Below, in pieces: positions 33,649 to 42,999 of a stretch of DNA of 64,000 nt. The stretch spans positions 1,054,001 through 1,118,000 of the forward strand of contig CAVWNR010000009.1 of NCBI GenBank assembly GCA_963756525.1, written 5' to 3'. The stretch's first letter is position 1, and the number at the start of each line of letters is the position of its first letter. Source of the DNA: CAVWNR01 sp963756525. Its GTDB lineage: Bacteria; Actinomycetota; Actinomycetes; Mycobacteriales; Jatrophihabitantaceae. The position numbers were made by a program, and so were the translations under genes. The notes below the pieces were generated by a model, which saw only the letters and a program-made list of their open reading frames with translations, had not been told where the DNA came from and made no database searches.

Positions 33649-34680
33649 CTGGGCGTGGCTGCCGATCAGCGCGACGCGCCCGGCGCCGGGCCTGATCTCC
33701 CCGAGAAGCCATGCCGGGACGCCCCGCGCGGCGGCCAGTTGCAGCGCCGCCTCGGAGCGTTCCCGTGGGACGACGGCGACCATCCCGACGCCCAGGTTGA
33801 ACGCCAGTTCCATCTGCTCCTGCGCCACGTCGCCGGTGCGCGCGACCAACTCGAAGATGGGCGGTGGCGCCCAGCTCGCCCGGTCGACGACGGCGTTCAA
33901 GCCGGGCGGCAGCACCCGCGCCAGGTTGCCGGCGAGCCCGCCGCCGGTGATGTGCGCGAAGGCGTGCGTGTCGCACTCGGCGACCAGCGCGAGGCAGTCG
34001 GCGGCGTAGACCCGGGTGGGCTCGAGCAACTCGTCGGCTAGCGAGCGACCGCCGAGCAGCGCGGGTCTGGCGTCGAGCGGCACGTCACGCAACACCTGCC
34101 GCACCAGGGAGTAGCCGTTGCTGTGCAGCCCGGACGAGGCCAGCGCGACCAGCGCGTCACCCGGCCGTACCCGATCGGGGCCGAGGACCGAGTCGGCGTT
34201 CACCACCCCGACGCCCGTGCCCGAGAGGTCGTACTCGTCAGCAGCCATCAGGCCGGGATGCTCGGCCGTCTCCCCGCCGACCAGCGCGCAGCCGGCTTGC
34301 ACGCAGCCCTCGGCGATGCCACTGACGATGGCGGCGATCTTCTCGGGCATCACCTTGCCGGTCGCGATGTAGTCGGTGAGGAACAGCGGCTCGGCGCCGA
34401 CGACGACCAGGTCGTCGATCACCATGGCCACCAGGTCGATGCCGATCGTGTCGTGCCGGTCGACCGCCCGGGCAATCGCGATCTTGGTGCCCACACCGTC
34501 GGTCGAGCTGGCGAGGACGGGCTGCGGGTAACGCGTGAGATCGAGCCCGAACAGCCCGGCGAATCCGCCGATGCCGCCGAGCAGCTCGGGGCGGGCCGTG
34601 CGCTTGACGTGCGGCTTGATCAGCTCGACGGCCTGATCGCCCGCGGCGATATCGACGCCCGCCTCGGCGTAGCTCGTCAC
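33640..34680 (-). CDS. purM: Phosphoribosylformylglycinamidine cyclo-ligase
   Basis: A 346-aa AIR synthetase, step five of purine synthesis. STDGVGTKIAIA, GIDLVAMVIDDL, GGETAEHPG, GLHSNGYSLVR and HITGGGLAGNL mark the PurM/ThiS-type ATP-binding superfamily. The start is GTG 34680, overlapping the purF stop by 4 bp (GTGA); the frame further upstream is purF in another phase. Its last codons lie within the palindromic terminator. Confidence 0.96.
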   Translation of the reverse strand: MTSYAEAGVDIAAGDQAVELIKPHVKRTARPELLGGIGGFAGLFGLDLTRYPQPVLASSTDGVGTKIAIARAVDRHDTIGIDLVAMVIDDLVVVGAEPLFLTDYIATGKVMPEKIAAIVSGIAEGCVQAGCALVGGETAEHPGLMAADEYDLSGTGVGVVNADSVLGPDRVRPGDALVALASSGLHSNGYSLVRQVLRDVPLDARPALLGGRSLADELLEPTRVYAADCLALVAECDTHAFAHITGGGLAGNLARVLPPGLNAVVDRASWAPPPIFELVARTGDVAQEQMELAFNLGVGMVAVVPRERSEAALQLAAARGVPAWLLGEIRPGAGRVALIGSHAQHC

Positions 34681-36224
34681 GGGCGGGTCAGCGCGTCCTC
34701 GGCGCGCCAGCCCGCCGCTTGCACGGGCTGCTCGTGATCCGTGCTGGCGGCGTGCTCCGGCGGGCGGCCGGCGACGGCACGCTCGATTCCCTCCAGCACG
34801 TGCTTGCCGACGATCTCGGGCAGCGGGATCGGGTATTCGCCGTCGTAGCAGGCCCGGCACAGCCGGCTGCGTGGCTGGTCGGTGGCTGCGACCAGCCCGT
34901 CCAGGGAGACGTAGCCGAGTGAGTCGGCGCCGAGCGAGGCGCGGATGCCGTCGACGTCCAGCCCGCTCGCGATGAGCTCGGCCTTGGACGCGAAATCGAT
35001 GCCGTAGAAGCACGGCCACTTCACCGGCGGCGAGCCGATGCGCACGTGCACCTCGACCGCGCCCGCCTCGCGGAGCATCCGCACCAGCGCGCGCTGGGTA
35101 TTGCCGCGCACGATCGAGTCGTCCACCACGACCAGCCGCTTGCCGCGGATGACGTCACGCAGCGGGTTCAGCTTGAGCCGGATGCCGAGCTGGCGGATGG
35201 TCTGCGACGGCTGGATGAACGTCCGCCCCACGTAGGCGTTCTTGACCAGCCCCTGCCCGTACGGGATGTCGGACTCCTCGGCATAGCCGATCGCGCCGGG
35301 CGTCCCGGACTCGGGCGTCGGGATGACCAAGTCGGCCTCGACCGGGTGCTCACGGGCCAGCCGCCGGCCGATCTCTACCCTGGCGGCGTAGACGCTGCGT
35401 CCGCCGATCGTGGTGTCCGGACGGGCGAGGTAGACGTACTCGAACAGGCAGCCCTTCGGGTCCGGGTTGGCGAAGCGCTGCGAGCGCAGGCCGTCGTCGT
35501 CGACCGCGATCAGCTCGCCGGGCTCGATTTCGCGGACGAAGCTCGCCCCCACGATGTCCAGCGCCGCCGTCTCCGACGTCACGACCCAGCCGCGTTCGAG
35601 CCGGCCGAGGACGAGCGGACGCACGCCCTGCGCGTCGCGGGCCGCGTAGAGGGTGTGCTCGTCCATGAACGCCAGGCTGAACGCCCCGCGCAGGGTGGGT
35701 AGCACGTCCAGCGCGGCCTGCTCGACGCTGACGTCGGGACGGGCGGCGAGCAGGGCGGTGATCAGGTCGGAGTCGCTGGTGGATCGGAAGCCGCCGTCTA
35801 GCCCGGTGTTCTGCGCGGCCAGCTCGGCGGTGTTGACCAGGTTGCCGTTGTGCGCGAGCGCAAGCCCGGTGTCGGCCCGGGTGGTGCGAAACGAAGGTTG
35901 GGCGTTCTCCCACGTCGTCGAGCCGGTCGTCGAGTACCGGGTGTGCCCGATGGCGACGTGCCCCTGCAGGGTGTTCAGCGTTGCCTCGTCGAACACCTGG
36001 CTGACCAGGCCGAGATCCTTGTAGACGACGACGGACGAGCCGTCGCTGACCGCCATGCCGGCGGCCTCCTGGCCGCGATGTTGCAGCGCGTACAGGGCGA
36101 AGTAGGTCAGCTTGGCGACCTCCTCGCCGGTGGCCCAGACGCCGAAGACGCCGCACGCGTCCTGCGGCTGCTTCTCGCCAGGGAGCAGATCGTGGGAGAG
36201 CCTGCCGTCCGCGCGAGCCGCCAC
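34677..36224 (-). CDS. purF: Amidophosphoribosyltransferase
   Basis: A 515-aa enzyme that transfers glutamine nitrogen to PRPP, the first committed purine step. After a 23-residue propeptide, C24 in DACGVFGVW is the N-terminal nucleophile exposed by processing. The PRPP loop is LVVVDDSIVRGNT. Cysteines in LCRACYDGEYP near the end fit the [4Fe-4S] type of the enzyme. The start is GTG 36224 without a Shine-Dalgarno; a -10-like GATAAACT ends about 8 nt before it, so the mRNA may be leaderless. It is translationally coupled to purM. Confidence 0.96.
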   Translation of the reverse strand: MAARADGRLSHDLLPGEKQPQDACGVFGVWATGEEVAKLTYFALYALQHRGQEAAGMAVSDGSSVVVYKDLGLVSQVFDEATLNTLQGHVAIGHTRYSTTGSTTWENAQPSFRTTRADTGLALAHNGNLVNTAELAAQNTGLDGGFRSTSDSDLITALLAARPDVSVEQAALDVLPTLRGAFSLAFMDEHTLYAARDAQGVRPLVLGRLERGWVVTSETAALDIVGASFVREIEPGELIAVDDDGLRSQRFANPDPKGCLFEYVYLARPDTTIGGRSVYAARVEIGRRLAREHPVEADLVIPTPESGTPGAIGYAEESDIPYGQGLVKNAYVGRTFIQPSQTIRQLGIRLKLNPLRDVIRGKRLVVVDDSIVRGNTQRALVRMLREAGAVEVHVRIGSPPVKWPCFYGIDFASKAELIASGLDVDGIRASLGADSLGYVSLDGLVAATDQPRSRLCRACYDGEYPIPLPEIVGKHVLEGIERAVAGRPPEHAASTDHEQPVQAAGWRAEDALTRP

Positions 36225-36272
36225 ACGTGCAGTTTATCGGCTGACCGGCCCGGCCTTCGGTCGCCAGGCCGC

Positions 36273-36302
36273 AGGTCAGCAGAGGTCAGCAGAGGTCAGC
36301 AG
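36273..36302. repeat. Three tandem copies of AGGTCAGCAG
   Basis: Three exact 10-bp copies straddle the 3' end of the maleylpyruvate isomerase-like gene (stop complement at 36296-36298). The other copies contain the same stop triplet, so slippage would not lengthen the protein by much. Confidence 0.7.
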
Positions 36303-37054
36303 AGCAACGGCAGGTAGGCCCCGAGATCCGCGCGGTTGCCGCTGGCGGCGACCGCACCGCTGTCGACGGCGTCCGGCCACGCCGCCCGACCGGTGGCCAG
36401 CCGCAGCCAGGTCAGCGCGTCGGTCTCGACCACGTTCGGCGGCGTGCCGCGGATGTGCCGCGGACCCGGCACGGCCTGCACGGCGACGAACGGCGGCACT
36501 CGCAGCTCCACCGAGCGTCCCGGGGCCCGCTCTGCCAGGATCTCGGCCAGCGCCCGGGTCACCGCGGCGAGGGCCGGGCGCTGCAGCGGGACGGCGTCTC
36601 GCTCCGGCAGAGACCGCGACAAGTCGTCGCTGTGCACGACCAGCTCGATCAGCCGGGTGGACAGGAAGTCGGCGACGGTCGTCGGCCCGCGCGGCGTGTC
36701 GATCACACGGGGAAGGCGCTGCTCGAGGCGGATGGACAGCGTCTGGCTCAGCTCCGCCAGCTCGGCCCGCAGCCGGGTTGGCGACCGGTCGCCGGTCACC
36801 TCCCGCGTGAATGCTTCGATGGCGTCGACATCTCGGCGGTAGCGGCTGACGAACTCGTGCACGGGTATCGGCGGCTCGGCGGAGGGCCGATCGAGCAGCC
36901 GGCCCAGGCCGACGTGGATCGCGACGATGTGCCCGACCAGTGTCCTGACGTCCCAGCCCGGTAGCACAGACCCGCGGCCGAAGTCGGCGTCGTCGATTCC
37001 GCCCAGCCAGTCGCGGATCGCGGCCGACTGCGCCAGCAGGGCCGCGGCGCTCAC
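36296..37054 (-). CDS. Maleylpyruvate isomerase family protein (mycothiol-dependent DinB-like)
   Basis: A 252-aa protein with an N-terminal MDMPI domain (IRDWLGGIDDADFGRGSVLP, GWDVRTLVGHIVAIHVGLGR), whose His residues bind a divalent metal, and a C-terminal SCP2-like region (VELRVPPFVAVQAV, NVVETDALTWLRLATGR). The start GTG 37054 overlaps the purL stop (GTGA). Proteins of this kind sit in the pur cluster of many actinobacteria; the true reaction, likely mycothiol-linked, is not known. A much longer frame in this phase runs through purL and should be ignored. Confidence 0.88.
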   Translation of the reverse strand: MSAAALLAQSAAIRDWLGGIDDADFGRGSVLPGWDVRTLVGHIVAIHVGLGRLLDRPSAEPPIPVHEFVSRYRRDVDAIEAFTREVTGDRSPTRLRAELAELSQTLSIRLEQRLPRVIDTPRGPTTVADFLSTRLIELVVHSDDLSRSLPERDAVPLQRPALAAVTRALAEILAERAPGRSVELRVPPFVAVQAVPGPRHIRGTPPNVVETDALTWLRLATGRAAWPDAVDSGAVAASGNRADLGAYLPLLC

Positions 37055-39336
37055 CCGAACAGGCGCGGCAGCGCGCCCGTCCACGCCGCACGCAGTTCGC
37101 GCACCGGGATGGTGAAGTGCCCCTGCACCTCGAACTGCGCGCTGAGCACGTCGGTGACGCCGATGCGCGCGTGCGGCAGGCCGCGCGCGGTGCACATGTC
37201 GGTGAAGCGCACTTCCTCGCTGCGCGGCACGGTGACGATCGCCCGGCCGGCGGACTCGGCGAAGAGCGTGACGAACGGGTCGGCGTCCTCGGGTAGCACC
37301 ACCCGCGCGCCCAGGCCGTTGCCCGCACAGGACTCGACCAGCGCCTGCGCCAGCCCGCCGTCGGAGAGGTCGTGCGCGGAGTCGATCAGCCCGTCCCGCG
37401 AGGAGTTGATCAGGATGTCGGCGAGCAGGCGCTCCCGGTCCAGGTCGACGGCGGGCGGGCGCCCGCCCAGGTAGCCGTGCACGACATGCATCCACTCCGA
37501 GCCGCCGAACTCCTCGCGGGTGTCGCCGAGCAGGTACAACAGGGCGCCGTCGGTGTGGAACGCGAACGGGGTACGGCGGGTGACGTCGTCGATCACGCCG
37601 AGCACGCCGACGACCGGCGTCGGCAGGATCGGCGTCGCGCCGGTCTGGTTGTAGAAGCTGACGTTGCCGCCGGTGACCGGAAGGCCGAGCCGCTCGCATC
37701 CGTCGGCCAGCCCGCGGACCGCCTCGCTGAACTGCCACATCACGGCCGGGTCCTCCGGCGAGCCGAAGTTCAGGCAGTCGGTGACGGCCAGCGGCCGCGC
37801 GCCGGTGACCGCGACGTTGCGGTACGCCTCGGCCAGCGCGAGCTGCGCGCCGGCGTACGGGTCGAGCCGGGTGTAGCGGCCGTTACCGTCGGTGGCGATC
37901 GCGACGCCGCGGCTGATGCCATCCGAGCCATGCGCCTCCTGCAAGCGGTCCTCGGGCAGGCGGATCATTCCGGCGTTCTCGGGTTGGGCGAGCACGGTGT
38001 TTCCCATGACGTAGCGGTCGTACTGGTCGGTGACCCAGGACTTGTCGGCCAGATTGGCCGACCCGGCCATCCGCAGCAGCATCGAGCGCAATTCCGCGCC
38101 GGTGCCCGGGCGGGGCAGGTTGCGGCCGTCGTGCGCGTTCAGCGCGTCCTGGTCGACGGGCCGCTCGATCGGCCGCTGGTAGACCGGGCCCTCGTGCGCC
38201 GCGGTCCGTGGCGGGAGGTCGACGATCAGCTCGCCGTGCCAGCGCATCCGCAGCCGGCCGGTGTCGGTGACCGTGCCGATGACCGTGGCGAGGACATCCC
38301 ACTTGCGGCACACGGCAAGCAACGCTGCGAGGTTGGCCGGCGCGACCACGGCCATCATGCGTTCCTGCGACTCGCTCATCAGGATCTCTTCCGGGGTGAG
38401 CGTCTGGTCGCGCAGCGGCACCCGGTCGAGGTCGACGTCCATCCCGCCCGCACCGGCGGCGGCGAGCTCGGTCGTCGCGCAGGACAGGCCGGCCGCGCCG
38501 AGATCCTGGATGCCGACGACGAGATCTTCCGCAAAGATCTCCAGGCAGCATTCGATGAGCACCTTTTCGGCGAACGGGTCGCCGACCTGCACCGCCGGCC
38601 GCCGCCGCTCGCCGCCGTCCTGGAAGGACGCGCTGGCCAGCACCGACGCGCCGCCGATGCCGTCACCACCGGTGCGCGAGCCGAAGAGCACGACGTGGTT
38701 GCCGGGGCCCTGCGCCCGCGCCAGCTTGACCGCGTCGCGCTGGAGCACGCCCACGCATAGCGCGTTGACCAGCGGGTTGCCCAGGTAGGTCGGGTCGAAC
38801 GCGGTCTCGCCGCCGATGTTGGGCAGCCCCAGGCAGTTGCCGTAGCCGCCGATGCCGGCGACGACGCCCGGCAGCATCCGCGCCGTGTCCGGCGCGCCGG
38901 GCGGGCCGAAGCGCAGGCTGTCCATCACCGCGACCGGCCGGGCGCCCATGGCGAGGATGTCGCGCACAATCCCGCCGACCCCGGTGGCGGCACCCTGGTA
39001 CGGCTCGACGTAGGACGGGTGGTTGTGCGACTCGATCTTGAACGTGACCGCCCAGCCGTCGCCCACATCGACTACGCCGGCGTTTTCGCCGATGCCGGCG
39101 AGCAGCGCGTCGGAGGCCTGCGCCGTCTTCTCGGCGAACTGGCGCAGGTGCACCTTCGACGACTTGTACGAGCAGTGCTCGGACCACATGACCGAGTAGA
39201 CGGCCAGTTCCGCGCTGGTCGGGCGGCGGCCCAGGATCTCGCGGATGCGCGCGTACTCCTCGTCCTCGAGACCCAGCTCGGCGTAGGTCTGCTGCTCCTT
39301 TCCGCGTTTCTTGGCATTCTTGACGGTGTCGATCAC
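37051..39336 (-). CDS. purL: Phosphoribosylformylglycinamidine synthase, large subunit
   Basis: A 761-aa FGAM synthase subunit of the small (three-subunit) type that needs PurQ and PurS. Family marks are SVMWSEHCSYKSSK, KIESHNHPSYVEPYQGAATGVGGI, RDILAMGARP, NCLGLPNIGGE, GDGIGGASVLAS and DLSDGGLAQAL. The start is GTG 39336, overlapping the purQ stop. It is followed without a gap by the maleylpyruvate isomerase-like gene. Confidence 0.96.
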   Translation of the reverse strand: MIDTVKNAKKRGKEQQTYAELGLEDEEYARIREILGRRPTSAELAVYSVMWSEHCSYKSSKVHLRQFAEKTAQASDALLAGIGENAGVVDVGDGWAVTFKIESHNHPSYVEPYQGAATGVGGIVRDILAMGARPVAVMDSLRFGPPGAPDTARMLPGVVAGIGGYGNCLGLPNIGGETAFDPTYLGNPLVNALCVGVLQRDAVKLARAQGPGNHVVLFGSRTGGDGIGGASVLASASFQDGGERRRPAVQVGDPFAEKVLIECCLEIFAEDLVVGIQDLGAAGLSCATTELAAAGAGGMDVDLDRVPLRDQTLTPEEILMSESQERMMAVVAPANLAALLAVCRKWDVLATVIGTVTDTGRLRMRWHGELIVDLPPRTAAHEGPVYQRPIERPVDQDALNAHDGRNLPRPGTGAELRSMLLRMAGSANLADKSWVTDQYDRYVMGNTVLAQPENAGMIRLPEDRLQEAHGSDGISRGVAIATDGNGRYTRLDPYAGAQLALAEAYRNVAVTGARPLAVTDCLNFGSPEDPAVMWQFSEAVRGLADGCERLGLPVTGGNVSFYNQTGATPILPTPVVGVLGVIDDVTRRTPFAFHTDGALLYLLGDTREEFGGSEWMHVVHGYLGGRPPAVDLDRERLLADILINSSRDGLIDSAHDLSDGGLAQALVESCAGNGLGARVVLPEDADPFVTLFAESAGRAIVTVPRSEEVRFTDMCTARGLPHARIGVTDVLSAQFEVQGHFTIPVRELRAAWTGALPRLFG

Positions 39337-40001
39337 GTCGCCGCTGCCCCGGTGAGCGACAGGAAGAACGCCAGCCCGTCGGTGCCGGGACCGGTGAGCC
39401 CGTCCACGGCGTGCTCGGGGTGCGGCATGAGTCCCACGACGTTCCCGGCCTGGTTGCAGATCCCGGCGATGTCGCGGTAGCTGCCGTTCGGGTTTCCGTC
39501 GACGTAGCGCACGACGACCCGGCCCTCGCCCTCCAGCTCGTCCAGCGTGCGCTCGTCAGCGACGTAACCACCGTCGATGTTCTTGATCGGAATCACGATC
39601 TCCTGGCCGTCCGCGTAGCCGGATGTCCATGCGGTGCGGGCGTTCTCGACTCGCAGCAACTGGTCGCGGCAGACGAACCTGCGGCGGTCGTTGCGGATGA
39701 GCGCGCCGGGCAGCAGGTGCGACTCGCAGAGCACCTGGAAGCCGTTGCAGATGCCCAGCACCGGCAGCCCGTCACGGGCGGCGGTGACAACCGACTCCGT
39801 CACCGGCGCGAAGCGGGCGATGGCGCCGGCGCGCAGGTAGTCGCCGTAGGAGAAGCCGCCGGGGAGGATGACCGCGTCGACGCCGTGCAGCGACGGATCG
39901 GCGTGCCACAGCGGCACCGCCTCCCCACCGGCGATGCCGACGGCGCGGACGGCGTCGCGGTCGTCGAGGCTGCCCGGGAACGTCACGACACCCACACGCA
40001 C
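39333..40001 (-). CDS. purQ: Phosphoribosylformylglycinamidine synthase, glutaminase subunit
   Basis: A 222-aa class I glutamine amidotransferase. VGVVTFPGSLDDRDA opens the protein, ILPGGFSYGDYLRAGAIAR follows, C85 in VLGICNGFQVL is the nucleophile and MPHPEHAVD carries the catalytic His. It provides ammonia to PurL, with which it overlaps by 4 bp. The start is GTG 40001. In most actinobacteria purS lies directly upstream; here two unrelated plus-strand genes separate them. Confidence 0.96.
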   Translation of the reverse strand: MRVGVVTFPGSLDDRDAVRAVGIAGGEAVPLWHADPSLHGVDAVILPGGFSYGDYLRAGAIARFAPVTESVVTAARDGLPVLGICNGFQVLCESHLLPGALIRNDRRRFVCRDQLLRVENARTAWTSGYADGQEIVIPIKNIDGGYVADERTLDELEGEGRVVVRYVDGNPNGSYRDIAGICNQAGNVVGLMPHPEHAVDGLTGPGTDGLAFFLSLTGAAAT

Positions 40002-40102
40002 GGGGCACAGGCTACCGGGGCGCGCGGCAGGGTCGCGGAACTGATGATGTGCTCGCGCGGCCCTGACCCGCCTCGAACATTCCCGGCGCATGCTCGTCAA
40101 CC

Positions 40103-41419
40103 GTGAGCGCGCAATCAGCGCAGTGGATCGCTACCGCGCGGCTGCTGCGCCGCACCGGGTTCGGCACCACCGGCCCGGCCGTCGACGCCGCGCTGAAGAC
40201 CGGCTCCAGCGCCTACCTCGCCACGGCCCTGGCCGCCGACCCGGAGGCCGACCCCGGCGCGAAGGCGACCCCGGCGCCGGCGTTCGAACAGGTCGCGCCC
40301 CTGCCGAAGGGCGCGTCCAAGGAACAGCGGCAGCAACGCAACAAGCAGCTCGGCAGCCAACTCTCGCAACTGACCACGTGGTGGGTCCGCCGGATGGTGG
40401 CCGTCGAGCAGCCGTTCGGCGAGAAGCTCACGTTCTGCTGGCACAACCACTTCGCGACGGCCGCGACCAAAGTACGCACCGCGAGCTGGCTGCTCGCGCA
40501 GAACGAACGGCTGCGGCGTCTCGGTCGCGGCGATTTCCGCACACTCGCGCTCAGCATGCTCACCGACGCGGCGCTGATGTACTGGCTGGACGCGGAAAAG
40601 AACACCGCGAAGGCGCCCAACGAGAACCTCGCCCGCGAGTTCATGGAACTGTTCGCGCTCGGCCACGGGGACGGCTACACCGAGGACGACGTCCGGGCCG
40701 GCGCCAAGGCCCTCACCGGGTGGAAGATCGGCCCCGACGGGAGCACGTACTTCAATCCGAGACAGCATTACTCCGGGACCGAGACCTTTCTCGGCGTCAC
40801 CGGCAGCCTGGACGTCACCGGCTACTGCGACGCCGTGCTTGCCCGCCCGGCCGGGCCGCGTTATGTCGCGACCCGCTGGTGGGGGCAGCTGGCATCCGAC
40901 ACGGCGCCGGACTCGTTCACCGCCAACCAGCTGGTCAGCGCGTACGGGCCCAAGCGCGACCTCGCCGGCCTGTTCCACGCGATCTTCACGGCACCGGCGT
41001 TTGCCGCCGCGCAGGGCGGGATCGTCGTGAACCCGGTCGAGTGGGTGATCGGCGCGGTGCGCGCGCTGCACGTCCCGATCAAGGACGACACCGCGGCGAA
41101 GAAGCTGGTGGCGGTGCTCCGCGCGCTCGGGCAGATCCCGTTCTACCCGCCGAACGTCGGCGGCTGGCCGTCCGGCCAGGCCTGGCTCTCGACCGCGGCG
41201 GCCGACGCCCGGATGCAGGCGGCGACCGCCTTCGCCCGGGCCGGCGAGCTGTCGACGGTCAGCGCGGCCGCGGTCGGCGAGCGGGTGGACGCCGCCGGGT
41301 ACCTGCTCGGCGTCGGGTCGTGGAGCGCACGCAGCCGGGCCGTGCTGTCGGCCGAGACGGCCAGCCCGCAACGGCTGGTGGCGATCGCGCTCAACACACC
41401 TGAATATCTGACCAACTGA
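40103..41419 (+). CDS. DUF1800 protein
   Basis: A 438-aa protein of the DUF1800 family, function unknown. Core motifs are ARLLRRTGFGTTGPAVDAAL at the start, TFCWHNHFATAATKVRTASW, NENLAREFMELFALGHGDGYTEDDVRAGAKALTGW and PNVGGWPSGQAWLS. It is 11 bp upstream of a DUF1501 gene; the two families are almost always paired. They are thought to form a secreted or surface system, but no activity is proven. It lies on the opposite strand inside the split purine cluster. Confidence 0.9.
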   Translation: MSAQSAQWIATARLLRRTGFGTTGPAVDAALKTGSSAYLATALAADPEADPGAKATPAPAFEQVAPLPKGASKEQRQQRNKQLGSQLSQLTTWWVRRMVAVEQPFGEKLTFCWHNHFATAATKVRTASWLLAQNERLRRLGRGDFRTLALSMLTDAALMYWLDAEKNTAKAPNENLAREFMELFALGHGDGYTEDDVRAGAKALTGWKIGPDGSTYFNPRQHYSGTETFLGVTGSLDVTGYCDAVLARPAGPRYVATRWWGQLASDTAPDSFTANQLVSAYGPKRDLAGLFHAIFTAPAFAAAQGGIVVNPVEWVIGAVRALHVPIKDDTAAKKLVAVLRALGQIPFYPPNVGGWPSGQAWLSTAAADARMQAATAFARAGELSTVSAAAVGERVDAAGYLLGVGSWSARSRAVLSAETASPQRLVAIALNTPEYLTN

Positions 41420-41430
41420 AGGGCTGTTCA

Positions 41431-42672
41431 GTGGACACGATCACCCGGCGGCGCTTCCTGATCGCCTCAGGGGTCACGGGCGGCGCCGCGCTCGCGGCCG
41501 GGTCGGCCGTCGTCACCTGGAGCCAGCTGCACGAGCGCGCGCAGGCCACGCCGCTGCCCGCGGGAGCGAAGATCCTCGTGATCGTGACGCTCTACGGCGG
41601 CAACGACGGGCTGAACACCGTGATCCCCTATGCCGATCCCCCGTACCACGACGCGCGCCCCGAGCTGGCGTACTCGCCGAGCGAGGTACTGCATCTGGAC
41701 AGCCAGCTCGGGCTCAACCCGTCGATGAAGGGCTTGCTCAAGCTGTGGCAGACCAAACAACTGGCGATCGTCCGCGGTGTCGACTACCCGAACCCGGACT
41801 TCAGCCACTTCCGTTCGATGGACATCTGGCAGACCGCCTCGCCGGACGAGCCGGTCAGCACCGGGTGGATCGGCCGCTGGCTGGACGCGACCGGCGACGA
41901 CCCGCTTCGTGCGGTGAACATCGGCTCGGTGCTGCCGCCGCTCGCGGTCGGGACCAAGTGCACCGCGGCGGCGCTGCCGCTGGGCAAGGAGAAGCCGCTG
42001 GCCGCCGACTTGGCCCGTGCGCTCACCGGGCTCGGCAAGCCCGACCCGTCCGACCACCCGAGCGAGGCGATGGTCACCGCTTCCTACCGCGCCGAGCGGC
42101 AGGTCGACACGACGTTCGGCTCGGTGCTCGACTCCAGTGCGCCCGCGCCCGGCGAGGAACCTGAGGTGCCTGCGGCATCCGGGGGCGGGCAGTCCGGGCT
42201 CAAGGAGCAGCTCGACGTGGTCGCCCGCTGCGTCAAGGCCGGCGTGCCGAGCACCGTCTATGCGGTGAGCCTGGGCGGATTCGACACCCACGCCGACGAG
42301 AAGGAGACCCAGCAGACCCAGCTCGCGGTGTTCGACACGGCGGTCTCCGGCTTCCTGACCGAGGTGGCCGGCGATCCGCGGGGGCGCGGTGTCGTGCTCA
42401 TGGCGTACTCGGAGTTCGGGCGGCGGGTGGCGGCGAACGCCTCGCAGGGCACCGACCACGGCTCGGCCGGGCCGGTGTTCCTCGCCGGCGTGCCGGTGCG
42501 CGGCGGGTACTACGGCGAAGAGCCCAGCCTCACCGACCTGGACAACGGCAACCTGAAGGCCAACGTCGACTTCCGCGCCGTGTACGGCGAGTTGCTGCAC
42601 CGCGTGCTCGGCGCCGACCCGGCGCGGGTGCTCGGCTCCGCCCGCCCTGAGCTGGGGTTCCTGCACACCTGA
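41431..42672 (+). CDS. DUF1501 protein with Tat signal
   Basis: A 413-aa protein of the DUF1501 family, related to alkaline-phosphatase/sulfatase folds. The N-terminus has a twin-arginine signal (TRRRFLIASG then a hydrophobic Ala/Gly run), so it is exported folded. Family marks are LIVTLYGGNDGLNT-like ILVIVTLYGGNDGLNTVIP, PDFSHFRSMDIWQTA, VYAVSLGGFDTHADE and MAYSEFGRRVAANASQGTDH. The start is GTG 41431. It is the exported partner of the DUF1800 protein. Confidence 0.9.
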   Translation: MDTITRRRFLIASGVTGGAALAAGSAVVTWSQLHERAQATPLPAGAKILVIVTLYGGNDGLNTVIPYADPPYHDARPELAYSPSEVLHLDSQLGLNPSMKGLLKLWQTKQLAIVRGVDYPNPDFSHFRSMDIWQTASPDEPVSTGWIGRWLDATGDDPLRAVNIGSVLPPLAVGTKCTAAALPLGKEKPLAADLARALTGLGKPDPSDHPSEAMVTASYRAERQVDTTFGSVLDSSAPAPGEEPEVPAASGGGQSGLKEQLDVVARCVKAGVPSTVYAVSLGGFDTHADEKETQQTQLAVFDTAVSGFLTEVAGDPRGRGVVLMAYSEFGRRVAANASQGTDHGSAGPVFLAGVPVRGGYYGEEPSLTDLDNGNLKANVDFRAVYGELLHRVLGADPARVLGSARPELGFLHT

Positions 42673-42684
42673 CCCGTCGAGCCG

Positions 42685-42915
42685 TCAGCGGTGGATGGTG
42701 AAGTCCTCGATCACCGGGTTGGCGAGCAGCGTGTCGGCGAGCTTGGTGACGATGTCGTCGTCCACGTCGTCGTCGACGTCGAGCTCGAAGTGCTTGCCCT
42801 GACGAACCGCGTTGACACCTTCGATGCCCAGCCGGCGCAGCGCACCGAGGATTGCCTGCCCCTGCGGGTCGAGGATCTCGGGCTTGGGCACGACATCGAC
42901 GATCACGCGGGCCAC
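42685..42915 (-). CDS. purS: Phosphoribosylformylglycinamidine synthase subunit PurS
   Basis: A 76-aa protein that bridges PurL and PurQ. ARVIVDVVPKPEILDPQGQA and LGIEGVNAVRQGKHFELDV are the PurS signature; the Asp-rich loop DDDVDDDI is a little longer than usual. The start is GTG 42915, with GGAGGAG 6 nt upstream. It is 2.7 kb from purQ, with the DUF1800/DUF1501 pair inserted between, so it has its own promoter here. Confidence 0.95.
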   Translation of the reverse strand: MARVIVDVVPKPEILDPQGQAILGALRRLGIEGVNAVRQGKHFELDVDDDVDDDIVTKLADTLLANPVIEDFTIHR

Positions 42916-42999
42916 GGGCAACTCCTCCGACTCGTCCGACGATCGACGAAGACCGGCGCTTAGCGTAGCTGGCGCCGGTACGACGCTAGGGTGTCGCTC

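Noticed and set aside
36296..37738. 480-codon minus-strand frame
   Set aside because: The first ~228 codons are a shadow of purL; the real isomerase-like gene starts at 37054.
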